Below are positions 22,201 to 34,200 of a DNA stretch of 64,000 nucleotides, in pieces (positions within the stretch are counted from its first letter, which is position 1; the number at the start of each line of letters is the position of its first letter). A program made the translations under genes and the position numbers. Below the pieces are notes generated by a model that was given only the letters and a program-made list of their open reading frames with translations, searched no databases and was not told the origin of the DNA. Source of the stretch: Loripinus fragilis (lineage: Eukaryota; Mollusca; Bivalvia; Lucinida; Lucinidae); NCBI GenBank assembly GCA_964019695.1, contig OZ026515.1:144034152-144098151 (forward strand), read 5' to 3'.

Positions 22201-25200
22201 CGCATTTTTCCGTTTAAATTTCATAATGAACTGACAGCGAAACGTTTGATATTAAATTCTCCTAATGAATCAAACCATTCAAGGTCTTCACTGGCACCAG
22301 TTTATATTATACTGAAAGAGGTTTTAAGATTTGTTGATGCGTATTCTCATCAAGGTAGAGCCCTAAAAAAGGTTAATAATTATTTCATGAGATAATAGAA
22401 TTAAATTAGTTGAATAATCGTAAGAGTATGAGGATTCTCCAAGTAAAACTAGTTTATTTTCGAGTATTTAATAACCTAAAAATTCACAGATTATATAAAA
22501 ATGCAAGATTGCAATGTTAGTGTGTCACGCACTTTGATTATTTAATTATTAACTTATTTTCGTGCTAATTAAAGCAGGCTTTAGTTTACATAGAGTTTTC
22601 ATTCAATTTTATTGACTTTGAGAAGCCGCCGTGGTGTAGCAGGTTCGATTCCCGGCCTCTCCATAAAACCACTTTCGGTTGAGCCTTCGGGAGTTCCCGT
22701 CATAAAATACACACACAAATCATAAACCCTCCCGGCCCAGTACTGATTACTACCCATGGAAAAGCCACAAAAAGTTTTTTTTTCAGTTATTAGATATTAA
22801 GATTTCTCTGATAAATTGGCCATTTTACTCATTTTAGCAGGAATCAGTAGACTAAATCAGTAGAACGAGGTTACCTTACCCTGGCGGGGCTCAAAGAACC
22901 ACGAAGCCAGTTAGGGAGTTCCCACCTTCGGCCGAATCCGGGGGCCTAAAAACAATCATGGTGTCTAACCGAAGCAAGGGTCTCATTATACCTAACTCTG
23001 TATAGATTTACTGGTAACCCTCCCAGGGTGGGAAGGTCTCTTAACCAGCATAATGCACCAAAGTTTTTGTGTTGGTTTGTTCTCGCATTTTAGCAGATGA
23101 ATCTGAGACAAAATCGCCTATGGATTAATCTTTTGGCGCAATATTAAGATGTTTGAATTTTAAAACTTCATTCCTCAAGGCTAGAGTCAAGTACACAACT
23201 GCGTTCTGCAATTAGTATCTAATGTCTAAATAATGTAGGATCAACAATATTATAATCAGGGTGGGTAGTCACGTGGTTTTTGCTTGGATACATTGTACGG
23301 ATGTTCGAATACACTGTACGGACATTCTGATGGAATGTAGGTAGATTTCTCTATGTTTTCTCATCTATACCCAGAAAGTTATACACCATTTTCCAGCCTA
23401 CATTTTCCCCTATCAAACGCTACCAGGATAGCATCTTTAAGCTTCTTACTTTGAGTACTAACTCTGTCACAAATGTTGTCCGTACAGCTTATTTCCAAAT
23501 TCAAGCCCGATCTTCGCCGCTAAAAATGTTGTGACAGAGTCTGTACTCAAAGTAAGAAACTTTATGAGGATATCCTGGCATCGTTAGATCAGAAATGGGG
23601 GATGGAAAATGGTATATAACTTTCTGTGTAAAGGTGAAAACAAACACGCAGAAATATCTACTTACTATTGCTTAAAACATCGGTGTGGAAAGAAGTCCGC
23701 CATTTTTCCGTACAGTGTATCCTAACAGAAACCTCGTGACCACCCACCCACCCTGATAATGTCATGTCGCTGACAAAACGCAGCATATTCTTTTCATAGT
23801 TCTCCAGTACACGTATGTTAAAGTTTCAAGTCGATTAGAAGTGCTTTTCAAGACACATTTTAAACGTTCTGAACACCATCGCAAGGCAAACCATATCTGA
23901 AGCGCGTTACTTAACTAGTTTCAAGGCACAGGGCCCCTTCATCAGACGCTATAAAGATAATTTACGTTTGTAGAAACTTCATTTTATATCAGATGCACGT
24001 TTGAACATATTTCACTGTAAGCTTAGTTTCTTTATTTGAACTAAAGAGTCACATTATCTACCGTTCCTTTATACTGGAGAAGACAACGCATGGACTTCCT
24101 TACTGGTACTATTTTAGCAGATGTTTCTTTTACTCATTTTTTCATGCATGAATAGCTGGTACACACGCAGGCTTATCAAGAGATTATTTATCATTTTGAA
24201 AATGCAGATATATATAGCAATTATGCGTGCGCATATACACATAAACTCATAAGTACGGTAATGAAGAACATGCACGGATCCAGGAAATTTCGTCAGGAGA
24301 GGGGGGTCCAGGTCAGTCTGACAAAAAAAGCTTTGACAACGTTTTTTTTTTTTTTAGTCCTCAGCTTAGTTTACAGAAGTCAAATGGTCAATTTCAAAGA
24401 AATCTTTCGTTTTTCAAGGTTCCAGAGGGGGTCCAACATTTTCCATGGGGGGTCCAACTTTTTCCAGGGGGGTCCAATCGCTTATTCCCTATAGAACCCC
24501 ATATAACTTGTGATTTTCCAGGGGGGGGGGGGGTCCGGACCCCCTGTCCCCCCCACCTCTGGATCTGCACTTGAAGAAAATGACGTTAATAGTGGCCCTG
24601 AATAGGCACAACAACCACCATATTGACTTAGATATGTGCGTATTATGACCATGTACTGCATATTGTCATAGTGCAGCTAAAATTAGCAGTAAATGCGAAT
24701 CAAGTTAATCCGGAACTGTCTGTATATCCGTTCGAATACAGCTGTTTTGAAGTATAAAACACATTTACATGTCTTAAAACGTGAAAACAGCAGACGTTTA
24801 TCGGGTTACACACAAAAAGGTCACACATGCATAATCTATCTGGGAGCAGCCTGCAAAGAGTTAATCAGTTCTTACAGGAACCTGGGACCCAGTAAACACG
24901 GACTGGTAACTGAAATACGGGTAAATGTATATTGGAAATACGCTGAGGCTGAGCTTTCAAAACTGACGTATGTTGAAGATCAAATAATCATATCTCCATT
25001 TTTTATATTTTCTCCAAAAAGCAATGCTTAAGCCTGTGTTGTTATATTTATTGAAAGATTATCCGTCTTTATAAATATCAGCAAGAATTTTAGCTATTTC
25101 GGCACTTTTAGCCGAAAATCGGCAGAAATCAACATAAAATATGATAAAACTTCAACTTAATTTAATGTTACTTGTAATATTATAACTTTTCATACAGGGG

Positions 25201-28200
25201 ATAACATCTTTCTAAGTCACAGGTATGTTCAGAATCAATTCTACAGGCTGGAGTACTTTGAAATAGCGCTAAAACACTAGCCTTGACAACATAACTTTGT
25301 ATTTCCGTCAGTGACCAGCAATAATTTCTGATTTATTAAATTATTCTAAATCCTGCGTTTAGATTTAAATTTAAAAAAAAAACTTGATCTATGAATTTTT
25401 ATTTTTTCACTTTTTATTTAAAACTGAAATTTTCAGAATTAAATATTTATATAAAATCAGAGCATGGTTATTTTGTTACAAGCATAAGAACAGCATGTTA
25501 CCTAATGTGCTACCTCCCTGCTGGTCAATTGACAAGTCTTTGCAAATTGACTAAAATCACCTGTGAAATTGATCCCTGATCATCATTAATGAGCTAAGAT
25601 TCTCTGATAATAGGATGATTATCCCATGCAAATTGATACCATTAATAAGGAACAGTCATTTATCTTAAATTATCATATTTCTTTATTGTTTAAGCGCAAA
25701 AAGATTGTTTTATCTTATCAAACAATGTAGACCCTGATGAAATGCCACATACAATCTGGGGCTTCACTGTTTGCCAAAGTATATTTTTAATGGTTAGCCA
25801 GAATTCAAAGGTTTAAACATCAATGTTAATTAACCCTTTTTGTACCAAAGGAGTTTCCCATAAAAGTTGATTTAAAGTCAGGATGGTTCATTTGTATATA
25901 ATAAGAGGTCACAGGTTATGATTTTCCCCCAAAATATAGTATTTCTTTCTCTGAATATTGATATTGGCTTAGCAACAGTGCAGACCCTGATGAAATGCCA
26001 CATTATGTAGCATTTCATCTGGGTCTACAATGTTTGCCAAAATAACCGTTTAGGGGTTTCTGGAACACAAAAGGTTAATTCAGGAAAATAAAAAATCTTC
26101 TCTGGCTCGATCATTAAAATCTGTTTTTTTGCAAATCAGAAATCTTTTTTTTAAAAAATACTATCGAGGATGGAGTGGGCTTGATCACTATCAAGCACCT
26201 CAAAAAACCGTTACCTCAGTGCCAAGCATGTTTCAAGGACTCCTGAATACTGAGGGTATATGTGTTCAACACAGAGTATCTCCAGAACCACTAAACCTAT
26301 CACTGTGAAACTTTCACTAATGTTGCTGATATATAAAACTTTCATTTGAACCACAATAATAAAAATAGTCAAGTGACCGTTGGTGGCCATTTTGGAAGCC
26401 ATATTGAAAAAATGAAAAATGCCTATAAACAACTATTTTATGCAAAAAAAAGGATAAAACATCCATCTACACTTAGTATCAAACATAATGATGTATTCTG
26501 ATATTATATTGTTTCATCAGAAATAAATCAAAATATAGCAGTTGAAGGGCTTAATGTGTCATGTATGTCATTCCCTTGGACGTGTTTTCGTTGTTTTTCA
26601 CGTCCACGAAATCAAATGACGTTACAAATATTTTTTATAAAGTCAATTCTTGTACAAAAAACTGCATAAACTTCCATATACGATATAATTATGTCCCCTG
26701 AACATTTTGAAATAAAGAACAAAGATTTGCATCCCTTCTAACGGGTAAAAATAGACAGCTAATAACTGTGTCTTTAAATTTCGACTTTAGCCGCGTTTGG
26801 CAGTGAACGGTAAATTCGACTACAGTCGAGTTTGGCAGGGAAAGTGTTAAATATGTTTATAGCAAGTTTTCTTACTTATTCAATCTTACTCACAATACCA
26901 AAGACCAGCCTCATATTGAGGCTACTGAGATAATTGATGGAAGTTAATAATAACAGAAGGGTAGGAGAGATATTTGTCGTATAAATTTCTGGTCGCCCTT
27001 GAAACTGACAGTCTGTTTGACAAACTTTGATCACCAATTTTTAGTTTCTGATCCACTGTTGACAGTAGAGGCATACTTAACTGATGGCAAGTTTCAAAGC
27101 CACATTTCTTTCTATGTCTATACATTTTGGAAGTTGTAAAACTTGCGCAAGAAATTGAACATTGTCTTTTAAGACTTTCATAACACACAGTCTGGTCACA
27201 GAGGCACAGCATCAATGAATTTCTGTTTCTATAGAAAGTGCAAAATGCAGATAATTTACGGTGATGTGATTTGGAGCTAATACACTACTTTTAAAATCAA
27301 ACTAGAACACATTCGATAGCGCGCCATCGCAAATCCCCACGCTCTCGAAGATTTCTATTGGTATTTGATCCTTTGACCCCATCCAAGGTCACTAGTTTGA
27401 TCCTAAGGTAAAAATTTCAGTGTATCCTGGTCTACTGCTCATCCCCTTTAATTTGATTTGCCACATGACCATGTTCAGAAAATGAAATTTTTGACCCCCC
27501 AGCACCAAGTCCCAAACCCTGGGGCATGCATGACCCAGGGGACTGAAAGAAAATCCCTTCTAATATGTTTTGTATCTTTCATTTGTAAGAAGACACACAA
27601 AGTTTAGTTTAAAAATCTTTGAAATTGACTTTGTAATTGAGATTTAATGATATTTGAACTTTTGGCCCCTCCCCAAGGCCCCAGGAGGCGGGGACCCAAA
27701 GAATTGTGCCGTTGCATGTGCCGTTCATGTAAGTAACTCACACACCAAATCTGGTTGAATTTGGGAAAAAAGATTTTGGACCCGAACCCCCCACGGTACC
27801 CCCAAGTCCGACCCCTGGGGCATGAAGTCCCACCCCTGGGGCATGAAATAAGGTGATGGAATGAAAATCCCGTCTGATATGTTTCATATCTTTCAATTAT
27901 GAGAAGACATGCAAAGTTTGGTTTAAAAATCTTTGAAATTGACTTTGTGATTGAGATTTAATGATATTTGACCTTTTGGCCCCTCCCCAGGGCCCCAGGG
28001 GGTGGGGACCAAAATAATTGTGCCGTTGCATGTGCCATTGATGTAAGTTACTCACACACCAAATCTGGTTGAATTTAGTAAAATAAAAAAAAATTGACCA
28101 CTCAACCCCCCACGGTACCCCCAAGTCCGACCCCTGGGGCATGACCCAGGCGACCGAATGAAAATCCCGTCTAATATGTTTTATATCTTTCATTTGTGAG

Positions 28201-31200
28201 AAGACACACAAAGTTTGATTTAAAAATCTTTGAAAATGACTTTGTAATGAAATTTAATGATATTTAATTATATTTGACCTTTTGGCCCCTCGCCAGGGCC
28301 CCAGGGGGCGGGGCCAAAAAAATTGTGCCGTTGCACACCCTATTCATGTGAGCAACTCACACACCAAATTTCGTTGAATTTCGTCCAATGGTTTAGGAGG
28401 AGATAGCGTGACAGACGGACGGAGGCAATTGCAATATCCCCGACGCTTTTTTAAAAAAGCGTGGGGATAATTAATGTATTCATTGTGAATACTTTGTTTG
28501 CTTTGAGGCTGAGCTTTCAAAACTGACGTATGTTGAAGATCAAATAATCATATCTCCATTATTTATATTTTCTCCAAAAAGCAATGCTTAAGCCTGTGTT
28601 GTTATATTTATTGAAAGATTATCCGTCTTTATAAATATCAGCAAGAATTTTAGCTATTTCGGCACTTTTAGCCGAAAATCGGCAGAAATCAACATAAAAT
28701 ATGATAAAACTTCAACTTAATTTAATGTTACTTGTAATATTATAACTTTTCATACAGGGGATAACATCTTTCTAAGTCACAGGTATGTTCAGAATCAATT
28801 CTACAGGCTGGAGTACTTTGAAATAGCGCTAAAACACTAGCCTCGACAACATAACTTTGTATTTCCGTCAGTGACCAGCAATAATTTCTGATTTATTAAA
28901 TTATTCTAAATCCTGCGTTTAGATTTAAATTTAAAAAAAAAACTTGATCTATGAATTTTTATTTTTTCACTTTTTATTTAAAACTGAAATTTTCAGAATT
29001 AAATATTTATATAAAATCAGAGCATGGTTATTTTGTTACAAGCATAAGAACAGCATGTTACCTAATGTGCTACCTCCCTGCTGGTCAATTGACAAGTCTT
29101 TGCAAATTGACTAAAATCACCTGTGAAATTGATCCCTGATCATCATTAATGAGCTAAGATTCTCTGATAATAGGATGATTATCCCATGCAAATTGATACC
29201 ATTAATAAGGAACAGTCATTTATCTTAAATTATCATATTTCTTTATTGTTTAAGCGCAAAAAGATTGTTTTATCTTATCAAACAATGTAGACCCTGATGA
29301 AATGCCACATACAATCTGGGGCTTCACTGTTTGCCAAAGTATATTTTTAATGGTTAGCCAGAATTCAAAGGTTTAAACATCAATGTTAATTAACCCTTTT
29401 TGTACCAAAGGAGTTTCCCATAAAAGTTGATTTAAAGTCAGGATGGTTCATTTGTATATAATAAGAGGTCACAGGTTATGATTTTCCCCCAAAATATAGT
29501 ATTTCTTTCTCTGAATATTGATATTGGCTTAGCAACAGTGCAGACCCTGATGAAATGCCACATTATGTAGCATTTCATCTGGGTCTACAATGTTTGCCAA
29601 AATAACCGTTTAGGGGTTTCTGGAACACAAAAGGTTAATTCAGGAAAATAAAAAATCTTCTCTGGCTCGATCATTAAAATCTTTTTTTTTTGCAAATCAG
29701 AAATCTTTTTTTTAAAAAATACTATCGAGGATGGAGTGGGCTTGATCACTATCAAGCACCTCAAAAAACCGTTACCTCAGTGCCAAGCATGTTTCAAGGA
29801 CTCCTGAATACTGAGGGTATATGTGTTCAACACAGAGTATCTCCAGAACCACTAAACCTATCACTGTGAAACTTTCACTAATGTTGCTGATATATAAAAC
29901 TTTCATTTGAACCACAATAATAAAAATAGTCAAGTGACCGTTGGTGGCCATTTTGGAAGCCATATTGAAAAAATGAAAAATGCCTATAAACAACTATTTT
30001 ATGCAAAAAAAAGGATAAAACATCCATCTACACTTAGTATCAAACATAATGATGTATTCTGATATTATATTGTTTCATCAGAAATAAATCAAAATATAGC
30101 AGTTGAAGGGCTTAATGTGTCATGTATGTCATTCCCTTGGACGTGTTTTCGTTGTTTTTGACGTCCACGAAATCAAATGACGTTACAAATATTTTTTATA
30201 AAGTCAATTCTTGTACAAAAAACTGCATAAACTTCCATATACGATATAATTATGTCCCCTGAACATTTTGAAATAAAGAACAAAGATTTGCATCCCTTCT
30301 AACGGGTAAAAATAGACAACTAATAACTGTGTCTTTAAATTTCGACTTTAGCCGCGTTTGGCAGTGAACGGTAAATTCGACTACAGTCGAGTTTGGCAGG
30401 GAAAGTGTTAAATATGTTTATAGCAAGTTTTCTTACTTATTCAATCTTACTCACAATACCAAAGACCAGCCTCATATTGAGGCTACTGAGATAATTGATG
30501 GAAGTTAATAATAACAGAAGGGTAGGAGAGATATTTGTCGTATAAATTTCTGGTCGCCCTTGAAACTGACAGTCTGTTTGACAAACTTTGATCACCAATT
30601 TTTAGTTTCTGATCCACTGTTGACAGTAGAGGCATACTTAACTGATGGCAAGTTTCAAAGCCACATTTCTTTCTATGTCTATACATTTTGGAAGTTGTAA
30701 AACTTGCGCAAGAAATTGAACATTGTCTTTTAAGACTTTCATAACACACAGTCTGGTCACAGAGGCACAGCATCAATGAATTTCTGTTTCTATAGAAAGT
30801 GCAAAATGCAGATAATTTACGGTGATGTGATTTGGAGCTAATACACTACTTTTAAAATCAAACTAGAACACATTCGATAGCGCGCCATCGCAAATCCCCA
30901 CGCTCTCGAAGATTTCTATTGGTATTTGATCCTTTGACCCCATCCAAGGTCACTAGTTTGATCCTAAGGTAAAAATTTCAGTGTATCCTGGTCTACTGCT
31001 CATCCCCTTTAATTTGATTTGCCACATGACCATGTTCAGAAAATGAAATTTTTGACCCCCCAGCACCAAGTCCCAAACCCTGGGGCATGCATGACCCAGG
31101 GGACTGAAAGAAAATCCCTTCTAATATGTTTTGTATCTTTCATTTGTAAGAAGACACACAAAGTTTAGTTTAAAAATCTTTGAAATTGACTTTGTAATTG

Positions 31201-34200
31201 AGATTTAATGATATTTGAACTTTTGGCCCCTCCCCAAGGCCCCAGGAGGCGGGGACCCAAAGAATTGTGCCGTTGCATGTGCCGTTCATGTAAGTAACTC
31301 ACACACCAAATCTGGTTGAATTTGGGAAAAAAGATTTTGGACCCGAACCCCCCACGGTACCCCCAAGTCCGACCCCTGGGGCATGAAGTCCCACCCCTGG
31401 GGCATGAAATAAGGTGATGGAATGAAAATCCCGTCTGATATGTTTCATATCTTTCAATTATGAGAAGACACGCAAAGTTTGGTTTAAAAATCTTTGAAAT
31501 TGACTTTGTGATTGAGATTTAATGATATTTGACCTTTTGGCCCCTCCCCAGGGCCCCAGGGGGTGGGGACCAAAATAATTGTGCCGTTGCATGTGCCATT
31601 GATGTAAGTTACTCACACACCAAATCTGGTTGAATTTAGTAAAAAAAAATAAAAAAATTGACCACTCAACCCCCCACGGTACCCCCAAGTCCGACCCCTG
31701 GGGCATGACCCAGGCGACCGAATGAAAATCCCGTCTAATATGTTTTATATCTTTCATTTGTGAGAAGACACACAAAGTTTGATTTAAAAATCTTTGAAAA
31801 TGACTTTGTAATGAAATTTAATGATATTTAATTATATTTGACCTTTTGGCCCCTCGCCAGGGCCCCAGGGGGCGGGGCCAAAATAATTGTGCCGTTGCAC
31901 ACCCTATTCATGTGAGCAACTCACACACCAAATTTCGTTGAATTTCGTCCGATGGTTTAGGAGGAGATAGCGTGACAGACGGACGGAGGCAATTGCAATA
32001 TCCCCGAAAGAAGGATAATTAATGTATTCATTGTGAATGCTTTGTTTTGTTTGATTTGATTCTTTACGTCACATCAACAATCTTTCAGTTATAAAGGGAT
32101 GGGTCTTCATGGGTTGAAGGATTAATGTTCTTGCTCAAGGACACAACACAGTGACGCCTGTGAATCCTCCACTCTTTCATTAAATGCTGTTTTAGCTTCC
32201 TAAAATTGTTTTTTGTGGTGTGCTGAAACAACGGGGCAAACTTACTTTCAGGAAAATTAACATTTGTCATGTGTGGCATATTGTATCCTCCGTAGCCCAA
32301 ATACTAAATCTTGTGGACTTCAATAATTCAAGCTGTACTAACTAGACGATGCTTTGAAATATAAGTCATAAAAAGTCAGTATCATTAAGCTATGAAAAAT
32401 TTGAATTTTCCCTCAAAGCCAAGTGATGCTTAACCTTTTTCCAAGTGTATATTTTGCAACAGCATAAGGCAAGTAAAATGTACTTGCATGCTCATTGGCA
32501 TTTAAAATGGAATTGAAAAAACAACGACAACTAAATTTACGTGTTTTACCATGTGTTCTCCCATGAAAAGATTTAAAATACAAAATGATATAGAGTAATG
32601 CTCTTAATATCTATGCAAACAAAATTATAAATCTACAAAATAACTGAGCACATCTGTTAAAGACTAAAATAGTTTGATCATTTAAAATGTAAATTAAATA
32701 TAATGGGGGCATCAGACTACTACCCAAACTACCACGAATTGCCACAAATGGATAGATTCTGGAATTGGTGGAATTTTGTGAAATTTTATGTCCATACATG
32801 AAGTGTTATATTTTTTACGACAGAGTTACAAATGTTCGGCAGATTCGGTTAGGATTGTACGAATATGGTTAGATTCAGTTACAATATACAAAAATGTATT
32901 AGGAAATACGGTACGAACACAGAATGCATCTATGAATTATGTGCAAATAAAGGATAATTTGTGGCAGTTCTTCACAATTCGTGAGATTTTCTCTCTAAGA
33001 TTAGGGTTCAAATGTCATTTGCCCCTGCTTGGATATTATTTCCCAAATAAATGTTCATCAGAGAGCTGCTGTTCTAAAATTTATCAATTCGTGGCGATTC
33101 GTGAGATTTCTTGTAGTAGTGTGATATTGAAATTCAGAATTTTGAACCCAAAAAAATGGGCTGAGCCTACGTATGTGTGAAAATATCAGAGTAACCCCCT
33201 GGGGATAGCCCCTTTACACACTTGTCAAAACTTTCAAATTCAAATTTTGTATCTGCATTGTGAAATGACACTGAAACAGTGACCTATATAAGAGTGACTA
33301 GAAACTCCAATAAAATACCAATACTCAACTCAAATAACACTGTCGTGTATCTTACACAGGTAAATGAGGGAAACTCGATATCATTTATCTACACGATTGG
33401 CTTTTACCGCTGTTTTGGAATACACAGCGTAATTTCTCTATTGTTTACCTAAACTTTTAACATCTTTATAAACACCGAAATTATATAATAACGATAATTA
33501 TGAATCATTGGACATCTTAGTTTTTAAATATTATAAATCGAGACACAGATATAGCCATGTTTGAAGCTTTATTCGTCAGAGTGAAAGAGGTATTTTGAAG
33601 CCATTTTTTGGCAGATTTCCGCAACTTTCTTAAAATCGGCCGTTATTTACACGGTCATAACTCAATCAGATTAGTTTTTACATTGCAGAAACAAAGCATT
33701 TAGCAATATTTCATATATGTTTTTTCGATTGTTATTAACAATATTTACCAATAAGCGATATTAAAGACGAAGTACGCTCTTTAAAGTACCTATAAATGCA
33801 GCGGTCTCACAAGCTGCATCGCCATTTGAGTGTGTACGATAAAAGGCGCACCAGGCGTTAGTCACGTGACACATGCCACGACATACCTATATGGCTGAAA
33901 AATGAAGTGTCCAGTCACTCTTATATAGGTCACTGACTGAAAGCAATACCACCAGAAGTAGTCAAAATCTGTAAAGAATATAAAAGAATGGGCATATTTT
34001 CTTTCTTTACCTTCATATTTTTACATCTAGAAACATGCGCGGATCCAGAAAGTTTTTTCAGAGGGGATCCAACTTCGACTATTAGTTGATAAGGGGAGAG
34101 AGGATTCAAATGTCACTATAAGTGGGCCATCATCGGCCCGCCAGCAAAACGCCATTTATATGGCGTTTCGCTGGCGGGCCGATGTTGGCCCACTTGGTAG

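Noticed and set aside
25391..30776. Identical ORF pairs (for example 62, 73 and 97 codons) at 3,560-nt offset looked like conserved small genes
   Set aside because: They lie in the two copies of a recent tandem duplication; identity reflects duplication of DNA and the peptides resemble no family.
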